Position numbers and translations under genes: made by a program. Shown one piece after another: positions 1-9,377 of a DNA stretch of 64,000 bases. The stretch comes from Luteimicrobium xylanilyticum. Its GTDB lineage: Bacteria; Actinomycetota; Actinomycetes; Actinomycetales; Cellulomonadaceae. The notes under the pieces are model-generated. The model was not told where the DNA came from and did not search any database. It saw nothing but the letters and a program-made list of their open reading frames with translations. The stretch covers positions 2,046,001 through 2,110,000 of the forward strand of contig NZ_CP045529.1 in assembly GCF_009429125.1 (NCBI RefSeq), in the 5' to 3' direction. Every line of letters starts with the position of its first letter. Within the stretch, counting starts at the first letter, position 1.

Positions 1-708
1 CGCCGTCGGGAGGAACGCCTCGGTGGTGGCACGGACCCGCGGGGTGTGCGCCGCCCCGTCCCCGGGTGCGGCCTCCGACTCGCTCACCGGGTCGTGCTTG
101 CGGCGCCACGCGATGAGGTCCGCGATCGTGAGGATCAGGAGCCCGTCGCGTTCCGCCAGCTCCTCGACGTCGCCGAGGCGCATCATCGTGCCGTCGTCGT
201 TCACGAGCTCCGCGATCGCCCCGACGACGCCCGCCCCCGCCAGCCGGCACAGGTCCACCGCGGCCTCGGTGTGGCCCGCGCGGTGGAGCACCCCACCGGG
301 GACGGCGCGCAGCGGCAGCACGTGGCCGGGACGGATGAGGTCGGACGGACCGCTCGCGGCGTCGGCCAGCACCTGCAGGGTGCGTGTGCGGTCGGCGGCG
401 GAGATGCCCGTCGTGACGCCCGTCGCCGCGTCGACGGTCACCGTGTACGCGGTGCGCCGCGGGTCCTGCGACTGCGGCACCATGAGCGGCAGCTCGAGCG
501 CGTCCGCGCGCCACGTCGGCATCGGGGCGCACAGGTACCCGCTCGAGTGCCGGATCGTCCACGCGACCCACTCGGCGCTCGCGGCCTGCGCGGAGAGGAC
601 GACGTCCACCTCGTTCTCGCGCTCGGGCGAGTCGGCGACGAGCACGGGGCGCCCGGCGCGCAGCTCCTCGAGGGCCTCCTCGACGGTCGCCAGGACGACG
701 CCGCTCAT
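1..708 (-). CDS. ribBA: RibBA, 3,4-dihydroxy-2-butanone 4-phosphate synthase / GTP cyclohydrolase II (3' part outside window)
   Basis: The visible 236 residues cover a whole RibB domain, which converts ribulose 5-phosphate to dihydroxybutanone phosphate for riboflavin synthesis. Recognisable RibB signatures are the metal-binding RENEVD segment, GVTTGISAADR and HVLPLRAVPGGVLHRAGHT. After this domain the frame continues with LPTA at the window edge, where a GTP cyclohydrolase II domain would begin, so a bifunctional RibBA is likely but the second half is not visible. The acidic loop reads DSPERENEVD instead of the usual DDEDRENEGD. The metal-binding Arg-Glu-x-Glu-x-Asp pattern is still intact. 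The ATG overlaps the ribE stop codon (ATGA), indicating translational coupling within the FMN-riboswitch-controlled operon. Confidence 0.9.
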   Translation of the reverse strand, partial: MSGVVLATVEEALEELRAGRPVLVADSPERENEVDVVLSAQAASAEWVAWTIRHSSGYLCAPMPTWRADALELPLMVPQSQDPRRTAYTVTVDAATGVTTGISAADRTRTLQVLADAASGPSDLIRPGHVLPLRAVPGGVLHRAGHTEAAVDLCRLAGAGVVGAIAELVNDDGTMMRLGDVEELAERDGLLILTIADLIAWRRKHDPVSESEAAPGDGAAHTPRVRATTEAFLPTA

Positions 709-1361
709 GCCCGCGCCCCTGCCGTACCCGCCGTCGTGGGTGCAGCCCCGGACGCGAGGTGCTGCAGGTGCCGCTCGACGTACTTGGACAGGACGTCGAC
801 CTCGAGGTTGACGAGGTCGGCCTCGCCGAGGAGACCGAGAGTCGTGTCCGCGAGGGTGGTCGGGATGAGCGAGACGCCGAACGCGTCGTCGGACACCCAC
901 GTGACGGTGAGGGACACGCCGCTCACCGTGACCGAGCCCTTCTCGGCGAGGTACCGCGCGACGTCGGGCGACGTCGCGACCGTGACCTCGTCCCAGCGCG
1001 GCCCGGGCACACGCTCACGGATGGCGCCGACGCCGTCGACGTGGCCCTGCACGACGTGGCCGCCGAGGCGGGCGTCGGCGCGCAGCGCGCGCTCCAGGTT
1101 GACGCGACGGCCGGGTGCGAGCTTCTCGAGCGCCGTCCGGCGCAGGGACTCGGGCATGACGTCCGCGGTGAACGTCCCGGGCCCGGCGGAGCCGAGCGAG
1201 GTCACCGTGAGACAGACGCCGTCGACGGCGATCGAGTCGCCGTGCTTCGCGTCGGACGTCACGATCGGGCCGCGCACGGTGAGCACGGCGTCCGTCTCGG
1301 GGCCGTCGGGGAACTCGATCCCGACGACCTCGCCGACCTCTTCGACGATCCCGGTGAACAT
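705..1361 (-). CDS. ribE: Riboflavin synthase alpha chain
   Basis: This 218-residue protein catalyses the last step of riboflavin synthesis, the dismutation of two 6,7-dimethyl-8-ribityllumazines. It opens with the family signature MFTGIVEEVGEV and shows the internal duplication expected of two beta-barrel lumazine-binding halves. The second half carries HVVQGHVDGVG. Length is normal for the family. The ATG was chosen because it begins exactly at the canonical N-terminus and overlaps the ribD stop by one base (TGATG). Its own stop overlaps the ribBA start. The gene lies between ribD and ribBA and should share the upstream FMN riboswitch. Confidence 0.95.
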   Translation of the reverse strand: MFTGIVEEVGEVVGIEFPDGPETDAVLTVRGPIVTSDAKHGDSIAVDGVCLTVTSLGSAGPGTFTADVMPESLRRTALEKLAPGRRVNLERALRADARLGGHVVQGHVDGVGAIRERVPGPRWDEVTVATSPDVARYLAEKGSVTVSGVSLTVTWVSDDAFGVSLIPTTLADTTLGLLGEADLVNLEVDVLSKYVERHLQHLASGAAPTTAGTAGARA

Positions 1362-2470
1362 CAGGCCTCCTGTACGGATGGGTGAGCAGGTGAGGGGTGC
1401 GTGCGCGCGACGAGCAGGACGTCGTCGCCGAGCCGGCGGACGTCGTGCGTGCGCCAGCGGAGCGCGTCCGCGATGGTGGTGACGCCGAGGTCGCCGACGG
1501 CGCCGGGTCCGGCACCGAGGAGCAGGGGCGCGACGTAGGCGTGCAGCTCGTCGACGACGCCCGCGCGCAGGAATGCCGTCGCGAGCGTGGGACCGCCCTC
1601 GACGAGCAGAGTCCGGACCTCGCGCGCGGCGAGCGCGGCGAGGACCTCGGTCACGTCGTGCGTCGCGAGGTGGACCAGCTCGCCGCCGTCCTCGGTCCGC
1701 AGCCGGGCGCCGGCGGGAACCTCGCGGTGCCCGACGACGACGCGCACGGGCTGGTGGTCCGCGCGCCCGCCGTCGGGGTGCCTCGCGGTCAGTGCGGGGT
1801 CGTCGGCGACCACGGTCCCGGTGCCGACGGCGATCGCGTCGACCACGGCGCGGACCTCGTGCGCGTGCGCCCGGGCCGCGGGGCCGGTGATCCACCGGCT
1901 CGTGCCGTCGGCGGCGGCGACGCGCCCGTCGAGCGTCGTGGCGGACTTGAGGATCACGTACGGACGCCCTGCCGCGGCGGACGCGGCCCACGCGTGGGTG
2001 AGCTCGGTGGCCGCCGCTGTGGGGCGCAGCTCGGTCCGGACCCCGTGCGCGGCCAGGTGGTCCGCTCCCCCGGCGGCCACGGGGTTGGGGTCGGCGACCG
2101 CGTACACGACCTCGGCCACGCCGGCCTCTTCCAGGGCGACGGCGCAGGGACCGGTCCGACCGGTGTGGTTGCAGGGCTCGAGGGTCACGACGGCGGTCGC
2201 GCCGCGCACGTCGACGCCCGCCTCTCGGGCCGCGGCGAGCGCGGTGGCCTCGGCGTGCGGCGTGCCCGCACCCCGGTGCCAGCCCTCGGCGAGGACCGCG
2301 CGCGGGCCGGGGGCGGCGCCGTCGACGGCGTCACGGACGGGGGCGAGAATCACGCACCCGACGCGCGGGTTCGGGCCCCAGGCCGGCCCGCGCCGGGCGA
2401 GCTCGACGGCGCGCGCGAGGGCGTCGTCGACGGACCCGAGAGTAGCGGGGCTGCCGCTTGCTGTGTCCAT
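1361..2470 (-). CDS. ribD: Bifunctional diaminohydroxyphosphoribosylaminopyrimidine deaminase / reductase
   Basis: RibD deaminates and then reduces the pyrimidine intermediate of riboflavin synthesis. The 369-residue product has an N-terminal cytidine-deaminase-like zinc domain with His72-Ala-Glu74 and Cys100/Cys109 in EPCNHTGRTGPC, followed by a C-terminal reductase domain beginning near residue 160. The ATG at 2470 is preferred over an upstream in-frame codon at 2650. That codon lies inside the riboswitch, and the extra residues have no family similarity. A GGGAAGGGA stretch sits just upstream of the chosen ATG. It is the first gene after the FMN riboswitch. Confidence 0.93.
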   Translation of the reverse strand: MDTASGSPATLGSVDDALARAVELARRGPAWGPNPRVGCVILAPVRDAVDGAAPGPRAVLAEGWHRGAGTPHAEATALAAAREAGVDVRGATAVVTLEPCNHTGRTGPCAVALEEAGVAEVVYAVADPNPVAAGGADHLAAHGVRTELRPTAAATELTHAWAASAAAGRPYVILKSATTLDGRVAAADGTSRWITGPAARAHAHEVRAVVDAIAVGTGTVVADDPALTARHPDGGRADHQPVRVVVGHREVPAGARLRTEDGGELVHLATHDVTEVLAALAAREVRTLLVEGGPTLATAFLRAGVVDELHAYVAPLLLGAGPGAVGDLGVTTIADALRWRTHDVRRLGDDVLLVARTHPSPAHPSVQEA

Positions 2471-2580
2471 GTCCCTTCCCGGTCGGTGCGGCGGCGCACC
2501 TGCTCCGGGGAGATGGACGAGACGGGCGCCAGAGGTGTCGACACGGCGCACCGCTCCACGGGACGTCACGAGGACGCCCC

Positions 2581-2720
2581 GCACGCACTGCCTCCCATCC
2601 GGACTTTCACCGTCGGTCCTGGAGTTCCACCAGGTCAACCGCTGCGCCACCTCGAAAGATGACGGAGCGGGTCGCGGACTGTCACCGCCGGTTCGGAATT
2701 ACACCGACCCCGGAGCACGT
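2581..2720 (-). promoter_or_regulatory. FMN riboswitch (RFN element) of the rib operon
   Basis: Read on the minus strand, the segment contains the conserved RFN core pieces in order: CCGGCGGTGACAGTCC, a hairpin with TGGTGGAACTCCAGGACC, and GACGGTGAAAGTCCGGATGG followed by GAGGCAG. The ends can pair as a basal stem (CTCC with GGAG). It lies about 110 nt upstream of the ribD ATG and in the same orientation. From known RFN behaviour, FMN binding should reduce expression of ribD-ribE-ribBA. No obvious terminator with a T-run lies between it and ribD, so control may act on translation. The remainder of the 2471-2823 gap holds no gene that I can see. Confidence 0.95.
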
Positions 2721-2823
2721 GCTCGTTGCTTGCTAACGATGATGCCACAGGACGTGTTCCCGTCCCGACGACCGGGCGCTGACGTCCAGTGTGTGAGACC
2801 GGGTTTCCGGGAGGGACGGGACC

Positions 2824-3486
2824 TCAGTGGGCGTGCTTCGACGCGAGCTGCCGCAGCGTGTCGATCTCGGCCGGGACGTCGTCGGCCCCGTACACCGCGG
2901 AGCCGGCGACGAAGACGTTCGCGCCGGCGTCGGCCGCTCGCTCGATGGTCGCCCGCGAGATCCCGCCGTCGACCTGGACCCACACGTCGAGGTCGGCGGC
3001 CGAGATCGCGCGGCGCGCGCGCTGGATCTTCGGGAGCGTGCCCTCGATGAACGACTGACCGCCGAACCCGGGCTCGACCGTCATGACCAGGAGCATGTCG
3101 ATCTCGGAGAGCAGGTCGAGGAACGGCTCGACGGGCGTCGCGGGACGCAGCGCGAGACCCGCGCGCGACCCGAGGCGCCGCAGCTCGCGTGCCAGCCGGA
3201 CGGGCGCCGTCGCGGCCTCCGCGTGGAACGTCACCGACTGCGCGCCGGCCTCCGCGAAGCCCGGGGCCCAGCGGTCGGGGTCCTCGATCATGAGGTGCGT
3301 GTCCACGGGGACCGGGCTCACCTGCACGAGCCGCTCCACGACCGGCAGACCGATCGTGAGGTTCGGCACGAAGTGGTTGTCCATGACGTCGACGTGCGCC
3401 CAGTCGGCCGTCGCGATCTTCCCGAGGTCACGCTCGAGGTTCGCGAAGTCGGCGGACAGGATGCTCGGGGCGATGAGGGCTGCCAT
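2824..3486 (-). CDS. rpe: Ribulose-phosphate 3-epimerase
   Basis: The 220-residue TIM-barrel protein interconverts ribulose 5-phosphate and xylulose 5-phosphate in the pentose phosphate pathway. It starts [17 protein letters not shown] and shows the metal and catalytic motifs [26 protein letters not shown] and VDGGIS. The ATG at 3486 gives the canonical N-terminus; the frame opens ten codons further upstream but without family similarity there. A TAGGCT hexamer ends seven bases before the ATG, so the transcript may be leaderless. Its product pool also supplies the RibB substrate made by the downstream rib operon. Confidence 0.95.
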   Translation of the reverse strand: MAALIAPSILSADFANLERDLGKIATADWAHVDVMDNHFVPNLTIGLPVVERLVQVSPVPVDTHLMIEDPDRWAPGFAEAGAQSVTFHAEAATAPVRLARELRRLGSRAGLALRPATPVEPFLDLLSEIDMLLVMTVEPGFGGQSFIEGTLPKIQRARRAISAADLDVWVQVDGGISRATIERAADAGANVFVAGSAVYGADDVPAEIDTLRQLASKHAH

Positions 3487-3560
3487 GACGCCCAGCCTAG
3501 GGGCCGCGGACGGCACCGGGCTCGGCGGCCCGACCGGCGCAGCGGTGGGATGATCGGGCC

Positions 3561-4412
3561 GTGAAGATCCTCTCGATCCAGTCCGCCGTCGCCTACGGGC
3601 ACGTCGGCAACTCGGCGGCCGTGTTCCCGCTCCAGCGCATCGGCGTGGAGGTCCTGCCGGTCTACACGGTCAACTTCTCGAACCACACCGGGTACGGGGC
3701 GTGGCGCGGCCCCTTGATCAGTCCCGACGACGTCCGTGAGGTCCTCCTCGGGATCGAGGAGCGCGGGGTCCTCCCCCAGATCGACGTGGTGCTCTCGGGC
3801 TACCAGGGCGGCGAGGGCATCGCCGACGTGATCCTCGAGGCCGTCGAGCGCGTCAAGGTCGCCAACCCCGACGCCGTGTACTCGTGCGACCCGGTGATGG
3901 GGAACGCGAAGTCGGGCTGCTTCGTCGCTCCCGCGATCCCGGTGCTGCTGCGCGACCGCGTCGTCCCTGCCGCCGACCTCATCACGCCCAACCAGTTCGA
4001 GCTGGGCTTCCTCACCGGCACCGAGCCGGACACGCTCGAGTCCACGCTCGCGTCGGTCGAGCTCGTACGGGCGACCGGGCCGCGCACGGTGCTCGTCACG
4101 AGCGTCGAGCGCCCCGACCGCGAGGACGGCACCATCGAGATGCTCGCCGTCGACGACAGCGGCGCCTGGCTCGTGCAGACCCCGCACATCCCGATGAAGG
4201 CGAACGGCTCGGGCGACGTCACGGCCGCGTTGTTCACGGCGCACTACCGCCGCACGGGCGATCTCGCGGACGCCCTCGCGCGTACGACGTCGAGCGTCTT
4301 CGACCTGCTCACGCGCACCCACGAGTCGGGCGAGCGCGAGCTGCAGCTCGTCGAGTCGCAGGAGGCCTACGCGCACCCGCGCATGCAGTTCACCCCCCGC
4401 CGCGTCGCCTGA
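3561..4412 (+). CDS. pdxY: Pyridoxal kinase
   Basis: The 283-residue ribokinase-fold enzyme phosphorylates pyridoxal to PLP in vitamin B6 salvage. Family features are the start [20 protein letters not shown], the segment [14 protein letters not shown], the metal region CDPVMGN, the TPNQFEL stretch and the C-terminal anion-hole motif NGSGDV with the catalytic Asp. Start is GTG, 74 bp from the divergent rpe start. The gene is monocistronic and convergent with rsmB, whose stop is 21 bp away. The length agrees with PdxY proteins. Confidence 0.93.
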   Translation: MKILSIQSAVAYGHVGNSAAVFPLQRIGVEVLPVYTVNFSNHTGYGAWRGPLISPDDVREVLLGIEERGVLPQIDVVLSGYQGGEGIADVILEAVERVKVANPDAVYSCDPVMGNAKSGCFVAPAIPVLLRDRVVPAADLITPNQFELGFLTGTEPDTLESTLASVELVRATGPRTVLVTSVERPDREDGTIEMLAVDDSGAWLVQTPHIPMKANGSGDVTAALFTAHYRRTGDLADALARTTSSVFDLLTRTHESGERELQLVESQEAYAHPRMQFTPRRVA

Positions 4413-4433
4413 GGTGATCGCGCCTCAGTCGCG

Positions 4434-5984
4434 CTACTCCCCTGCCCGACGGCGCAGCAGCGTCAGGTGCATGGCGTCCGTCCCGTGCACGTGCGGCCAC
4501 AGCTGGACGTCGAGCCGGTCGGCGAGCGGGATCGAGTCGCCCGCGACGCGGCGGACCGCCTCGGCGGCGTCGACGCGCTCGACGTCGTCGCGGCGGCGCA
4601 GCACGTCGTCGACGACGACCCGCGTCTCGGCGAGGTGCGGCGAGCACGTCACGTACGCGACCAGGCCGCCCGGGCGGACGGCGTCGAGCGCGGAGGCCAG
4701 CAGCTCGCGCTGGAGCGCCGTCAGGTCCTGCAGGTCCGACGGCGTCCGGCGCCAGCGGGACTCGGGGCGACGGCGCAGCGCACCGAGCCCAGTGCAGGGC
4801 GCGTCGAGCAGCACACGGTCGTAGGCGGCGGGCTCGTCGGCCCCCACGTCGCGGCCGTCCGCCGTGCGGACCTCCGTGACCGCGCCGCGCACCGCACGGA
4901 CCGAGCGCTCCACGAGCTTGGCCCGGTGCGGCGCGAGCTCGTTGGCGACCACCGTCGCGCCCCTCTCGAGGGCGAGCGCGCCGAGGAGCGCGGCCTTGCC
5001 GCCCGGTCCGGCGCACAGGTCGAGCCACCGCTCCACCGTGCCGGTCGCTGGCGAGCCGAGGTCCGCGGCCGCCAGGGCGAGCGTGACGAGCTGGCTGCCT
5101 TCGTCCTGCACACCGACCCGGCCCTCGGCGACGCCGGGGACGGCCGCGGGGTCGCTGCCCGGCAGGACGACGGCCGTCGGCGCCCAACGGCCGGGCGTCC
5201 CGTGCGTGTCGGTCACGACCTCGTCGGGGTCGGCGAGGCCCGGGCGCGCCACGAGGGTCACGCGGGGCGCCGTGTTGTCGGCCTCGAGCAGCGCGGGCAG
5301 GTCGTCCGCCGTGAGCCCGTTGCCGACGAGCGACTCGCGCAGCGCACGCACGATCCACGCCGGGTGGCTCTGGGTCGCGGCCAGCGCGGCGGTCTCGTCG
5401 GGGGCCTCGACGCGCAGGTCTTCGAGCCACGCGTCGAGGTCGCGCTCGCCGACGCGGCGCAGCACCGCGTTGACGAACTGCGCGGCGCCGCTGCCGATGC
5501 GGTCGCGCACCAGGCCCACCGTCTCGGACACGGCCGCGTGCGGCGGGACCCGCATCCCGAGGAGCTGGTGGGCGCCCAGCCGGAGCGCGTCGAGCACGGG
5601 CGGGTCGGTCTCCGTCAGCGGGCGCGACGAGCAGACCGACAGGATCGCGTCGTACCGGCCACGCAGCCGCAGCGTCCCGTAGGCCAGCTCGGTCGCGAAG
5701 GCCGCGTCGCGGCCCTCGATCCGGCGCTCGCGCAGCAGCGGCGGCAGCACGAGGTTGGCGTAGGCGTCGGATGCGGCGACGTCGCGGAGCACGTCGAAGG
5801 CGGCCGTGCGTGCGGGGTCGGCGGCGCGCCGCCGTTGCGACGGGACCTGCGAGCTGCGGTTCCTGTCGCCGCGCAGGCGGGCTTCCCCGCGTTCCCGGCC
5901 GCGGGCGTCGCGGCCGTGGTCGTTGCCCCGGCCGCGACCGCCGGACCCACGTCGGCCGTCGCGGCCCTGTCCCTGGCCGCTCAC
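4434..5984 (-). CDS. rsmB: 16S rRNA m5C967 methyltransferase RsmB (Sun/Fmu)
   Basis: RsmB methylates C967 of 16S rRNA with SAM. The 516-residue protein starts with about 55 Arg/Gly-rich, probably disordered residues. A NusB-like RNA-binding domain (about 57-190) follows, then a Rossmann methyltransferase domain. The SAM motif [10 protein letters not shown] is at 321-330. The two catalytic cysteines are C397 in DAPCTG and C447 in TCS. Its ATG overlaps the fmt stop (ATGA), the usual fmt-rsmB pairing. The basic N-terminal extension is longer than in E. coli and is often seen in high-G+C actinobacteria. Confidence 0.93.
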   Translation of the reverse strand: MSGQGQGRDGRRGSGGRGRGNDHGRDARGRERGEARLRGDRNRSSQVPSQRRRAADPARTAAFDVLRDVAASDAYANLVLPPLLRERRIEGRDAAFATELAYGTLRLRGRYDAILSVCSSRPLTETDPPVLDALRLGAHQLLGMRVPPHAAVSETVGLVRDRIGSGAAQFVNAVLRRVGERDLDAWLEDLRVEAPDETAALAATQSHPAWIVRALRESLVGNGLTADDLPALLEADNTAPRVTLVARPGLADPDEVVTDTHGTPGRWAPTAVVLPGSDPAAVPGVAEGRVGVQDEGSQLVTLALAAADLGSPATGTVERWLDLCAGPGGKAALLGALALERGATVVANELAPHRAKLVERSVRAVRGAVTEVRTADGRDVGADEPAAYDRVLLDAPCTGLGALRRRPESRWRRTPSDLQDLTALQRELLASALDAVRPGGLVAYVTCSPHLAETRVVVDDVLRRRDDVERVDAAEAVRRVAGDSIPLADRLDVQLWPHVHGTDAMHLTLLRRRAGE

Positions 5985-6922
5985 GCGCCGGCCTCCGTCC
6001 CGAGCACGGCGTCGTCACCGAGACGCGCCCCCCGCGCCCAGTCCGCCGCAGCCATGTGCTTCTTGCCCACGGGAGCCACGTCGCCCAGCTCGACGGCGTG
6101 CGTCGCGGTCCCGACGAGCACCTCACGCTTGCCCGCCCGGACCTGCCCGGGCGCGAGGTCGGTGACGTCGGGCCGCGGCCGCACGGGCCCGAGCCCGAGG
6201 CGGCTGCCGTCCGGCGCCGTGGTCCAGGCTCCGGGCGCCGGGGTGCAGCCCCGCACGAGCCGGTCGATCGCGAGCGCGGGCCAGGACCAGACGACGCAGG
6301 CGTCGTCTGGCGTGATCTTGGGGGCGAGGCTCACACCGTCGGCGGGCTGCTCGACGGGCGTCGCGCTGCCGTCCTCGATCGCGTCGAGCGTCGCGAGGAG
6401 CAGCGGGGTGCAGGCCGTCGAGAGGCGCCCGAGGAGGTCGCCCGACGTGTCGCGCGGACGGACCGTCTCGGTCATGGTCCCGAACACGGGCCCCTCGTCG
6501 AGCCCCGGGGTGAGCCGGAACGTCGAGACACCCGTCACCTCGTCGCCCGCCATGACCGCGCGCTGCACGGGGGCGGCGCCGCGCCACGCCGGCAGGAGCG
6601 AGAAGTGGACGTTGACCCAGCCGTGCGGGACGGCGTCCAGCACGCTCCGGGGCAGGATCTCGCCGTAGGCCACGACGACGGCGGCGTCGACGCGCAGGTC
6701 GGCGAGCACGTCGAGGAAGCCCTCGCTGCGCGGCCGCGCGGTGATCACGGGCAGGCCAGCCTCCTCGGCCCGGACCCGGACCGGGCTCGGCGTGAGCGTG
6801 CGTCCGCGGCCCACCCGCGCGTCGGGGCGGGTCAGTGCGGCGACGACCTCGTGGCGGGAGCCGAGGAGCGCCTCGAGCGACGGAACGGCGACGTCCGGGG
6901 TCCCGGCGAAGAGGAGGCGCAT
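5981..6922 (-). CDS. fmt: Methionyl-tRNA formyltransferase
   Basis: Fmt formylates initiator Met-tRNA. The 313-residue protein has the N-terminal formyltransferase fold starting [16 protein letters not shown] and the conserved [12 protein letters not shown] and WRGAAPVQ motifs. The presumed catalytic residues are Asn104, His106 and Asp142. A C-terminal OB-fold binds tRNA. The ATG at 6922 gives the canonical start; a longer frame reaches 6949 without family similarity. TAGAAT ends seven bases before this ATG, so translation may start from a leaderless mRNA. It overlaps rsmB by four bases. Confidence 0.94.
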   Translation of the reverse strand: MRLLFAGTPDVAVPSLEALLGSRHEVVAALTRPDARVGRGRTLTPSPVRVRAEEAGLPVITARPRSEGFLDVLADLRVDAAVVVAYGEILPRSVLDAVPHGWVNVHFSLLPAWRGAAPVQRAVMAGDEVTGVSTFRLTPGLDEGPVFGTMTETVRPRDTSGDLLGRLSTACTPLLLATLDAIEDGSATPVEQPADGVSLAPKITPDDACVVWSWPALAIDRLVRGCTPAPGAWTTAPDGSRLGLGPVRPRPDVTDLAPGQVRAGKREVLVGTATHAVELGDVAPVGKKHMAAADWARGARLGDDAVLGTEAGA

Positions 6923-6932
6923 GTGCCCGATT

Positions 6933-8165
6933 CTACGGGTGAGCGGCATCGGGGGCGGTCGCGTCGGTCGCTGCGGCCGCGGGCTCGGGCGGCGTCGGGC
7001 GGCGCAGGACCAGCCCGACGACGAGCCCCGCGAGCAGCGCCCAGAACGCGGCGCCCACGCCGCCGAGGGCGACCCCGGAGGCGGCGACGACGAACGTCAC
7101 GACCGCGGGCTCGCGCGGCCCATCCGCCACGAACGCGCCGCGCAGGGCTCCCGCGAGGCTGCCGAGCAGTGCCAGGCCGGCTGCCGCCTCCACGACACCC
7201 GCGGGTGCCAGTGCGACGAGCGCGGCGAGCCAGGTCGACGCGACCCCCAGCACCACGTAGCACCAGCCCGCCACGTGCGTCGCGAGCCACCGGCGGCGCG
7301 GGTCCGACGAGGCGTCGGGCGAGGCGGCGAGCGCGGCCGTGATGGCGGCGAGGTTCACCGCGTGCCCGCCGACGGGCGCCGCGAGGACGGTGCCGACACC
7401 GGTCACCGTCATCGCCGACCGCCAGGGCACGGCATAGCCGAAGGTCCCGAGCACCGCCACGCCGGGCACGTTCTGGGACGCCATGGTCACGAGGAACAGG
7501 GGCACCGCGAGCCCGACGACGGCCTGCCAGGTCAGGTGCGGCGTCGTCCAGGCCAGGTGTCCGAACGACGCCCCCGGGAGACCGCCGTGCCGGAGCTCGT
7601 CGACGACCACCAGGACGAGCGTGAGCCCCAGGGCGGCGGGCGTGGCCCAGCGTGGCGCGAGCCGCAGGAGGACGAGCCAGACGAGGACCACGGGCACGAC
7701 GAACCCCGGCTCGGATGCGAGCGTCCGCACGGGCGCGAGGCACAGGGTCAGGAGGACGCCGGCGAGCATGGCCTGGGCGACCGGCACCGGGATGCGCCCG
7801 ACGAGCGCCCCCAACCGGGGCCATGCGGCCGTGACCAGCACGAGCACCCCCACGAGCACGAACGCCCCGACGGCGGCGGGCCATCCGCCGACCACCGCAC
7901 CGGTGCTCACGAGCAGCGCCGCGCCCGGCGTCGACCAGGCCAGGGTGAGCGGGATGCGGTGGCGCCACGAGAGCACGACCATCCCGATCCCCTGCGCCAG
8001 GCACAGGGCGGCGAGCCCGGAGCCCGCCTGTGCAGGCGTCGCACCGACGGCTCGCAGCCCCGCGACCACCACGGCGAACGAGCTGGAGAACCCGACGAGC
8101 GCGGTGACGACGCCCGCGAGCAGCAGCCGGGTCGTGTCGTCGCGAGCGATCCGAGAGCGTTCCAT
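6933..8165 (-). CDS. benE: BenE-family benzoate/H+ symporter-like transporter
   Basis: The 410-residue polytopic membrane protein has about 11-12 hydrophobic segments and the overall pattern of the BenE family, with segments such as [28 protein letters not shown] and [16 protein letters not shown]. Family members import benzoate or related aromatic acids by proton symport. The substrate here is inferred only from family. It is divergently transcribed from an XRE-cupin regulator with just 23 bp between the starts, so that regulator is the likely controller. No aromatic catabolic genes are nearby. The ATG at 8165 is used because the preceding codons carry no family similarity. Confidence 0.82.
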   Translation of the reverse strand: MERSRIARDDTTRLLLAGVVTALVGFSSSFAVVVAGLRAVGATPAQAGSGLAALCLAQGIGMVVLSWRHRIPLTLAWSTPGAALLVSTGAVVGGWPAAVGAFVLVGVLVLVTAAWPRLGALVGRIPVPVAQAMLAGVLLTLCLAPVRTLASEPGFVVPVVLVWLVLLRLAPRWATPAALGLTLVLVVVDELRHGGLPGASFGHLAWTTPHLTWQAVVGLAVPLFLVTMASQNVPGVAVLGTFGYAVPWRSAMTVTGVGTVLAAPVGGHAVNLAAITAALAASPDASSDPRRRWLATHVAGWCYVVLGVASTWLAALVALAPAGVVEAAAGLALLGSLAGALRGAFVADGPREPAVVTFVVAASGVALGGVGAAFWALLAGLVVGLVLRRPTPPEPAAAATDATAPDAAHP

Positions 8166-8188
8166 ATACGAAACGATAGTCTGAGGCA
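8166..8188. promoter_or_regulatory. Shared divergent promoter/operator of benE and the XRE-cupin regulator
   Basis: The 23-bp intergenic stretch holds two candidate -10 elements on opposite strands. TATCGT (8178-8173, minus) ends seven bases before the benE ATG. TAGTCT (8177-8182, plus) ends six bases before the regulator GTG. The two hexamers share bases 8177-8178, so polymerase could not occupy both at once. The minus-strand sequence TATCGTTTCGTATA is an imperfect palindrome that could serve as the operator. Calls are from pattern only. Confidence 0.55.
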
Positions 8189-8752
8189 GTGGCAGCGCAC
8201 CAGAACCCGGACCGGAGCGACGACGTCGCGCTCCGCGTCGGCCACCGCATCCGGCGGCTCCGCGAGGCGAGAGGCCTCTCGCTGTCCGCGCTCGCCGCAC
8301 GAGCGGGAGTCGGCAAGGGCCTCCTGTCCGAGCTCGAAGCCGGTCGACGCAACCCGACGCTCGCGAGCCTCTACGCGCTCGCCGGGCCCTTGCGCGTCCC
8401 GCTCGCCGACCTCCTCGGCGACGAGCCCGGAAGCGTCGTCGACGGCGACGGGGCACGGAGCAGGCTCCTCGAGGTGCGCACCGAGGACGACGGCACCACC
8501 GTCGAGGTCTACACGCTCGAGCACGACCCGGGCGTCGCACGCCGCTCGCCCGCGCACGCGCCCGGCGTCGTCGAGCACCTCGTCACCACGCGCGGACGGT
8601 TCCGGGTCGTCCGGCACGCCCCCGCCGGCGACGAGGTCTACGAGGCCGCTGTCGGGCAGCACGTCGCCTGGACGAGCGACGTCGCGCACTCCTACGAGGC
8701 CGGCCCCGACGGCGCGACGGCGGTCCTCGTGATCACGACGCCGCGAGCCTGA
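8189..8752 (+). CDS. XRE-family regulator with C-terminal cupin sensor domain
   Basis: The 187-residue protein has a lambda-repressor-type helix-turn-helix at about residues 19-75 (IRRLREARGLSLSALAARAG, then the recognition segment GKGLLSELEAGRRNPTL). A cupin-like domain occupies about 110-185 and would bind a small effector. The arrangement is typical of regulators next to the transporter they control, here BenE. The GTG start sits 23 bp from the divergent transporter ATG. Its last 20 bp overlap the 3' end of the convergent HAD gene. The effector is unknown; an aromatic acid is a guess from the neighbour. Confidence 0.85.
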   Translation: MAAHQNPDRSDDVALRVGHRIRRLREARGLSLSALAARAGVGKGLLSELEAGRRNPTLASLYALAGPLRVPLADLLGDEPGSVVDGDGARSRLLEVRTEDDGTTVEVYTLEHDPGVARRSPAHAPGVVEHLVTTRGRFRVVRHAPAGDEVYEAAVGQHVAWTSDVAHSYEAGPDGATAVLVITTPRA

Positions 8753-9377
8753 CGCCCAGTCCGCGCAGGTCGCGGCGGAGCACGTCCGCGGCGGTGAAGC
8801 GCAACGCCACGAAGCCCAGGTCGGCGGCCGCGTCGACGTTCGCCGGAGCGTCGTCGACGAACACTGTGCGAGCCGGGTCGAGCCCGAACCGCTCGGCAGC
8901 GCGCTCGAAGATCGCCGGGTCCGGCTTGACCAGGCCCTCCCGACCCGAGACCAGCACGTCCTCGAGCAGATCGATCGCGGGAGCGGCCCGCGGGCCGTGC
9001 GGGTAGGTCTCGGCCGACCAGTTCGTGAGGCCGAACAGCCGAAGGCCGAGCGCGCGCAGCTCGCGGACGATCTCCGCGCTGCCCGGCACCGGCCCCGCCA
9101 GAGTCGCGGCGAACCGGGCGACGTACGCGTCGACGAGCGGCGCGTGCGCGGGGTGTGACGCGGCGACCTCCGTTCGCACGTCGGCCCAGGGCAGTCCGGC
9201 GTCGGCGCGCCGGTTGAGCTCCGGGAAGTCGACGTCGGCGAAGAACTGCTCGACGTCGTCGTGCGACGCCACGCCACGGAAGGCGCCGTGCGGGTCCCAC
9301 CGCACCAGCACGTTCCCGAGGTCGAACAGGACGGCCTCGACGGGTGGCCGGCGCCGGGCAGCAGGTTCGGGGGTCAC
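8733..9377 (-). CDS. HAD-superfamily hydrolase
   Basis: The 214-residue protein is a haloacid-dehalogenase-type phosphatase. It has the nucleophile motif FDLGNVL (Asp19), a helical cap, the threonine motif GLTNWS, the lysine region GLVKPDPAIF and the acidic motif FVDDAPANV. The substrate cannot be deduced. It starts with GTG directly after a strong AAGGAG Shine-Dalgarno sequence. The start overlaps the priA stop (GTGA), so it is the last gene of the priA operon. The 3' end overlaps the convergent XRE-cupin gene by 20 bp. Confidence 0.85.
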   Translation of the reverse strand: MTPEPAARRRPPVEAVLFDLGNVLVRWDPHGAFRGVASHDDVEQFFADVDFPELNRRADAGLPWADVRTEVAASHPAHAPLVDAYVARFAATLAGPVPGSAEIVRELRALGLRLFGLTNWSAETYPHGPRAAPAIDLLEDVLVSGREGLVKPDPAIFERAAERFGLDPARTVFVDDAPANVDAAADLGFVALRFTAADVLRRDLRGLGVRLAAS

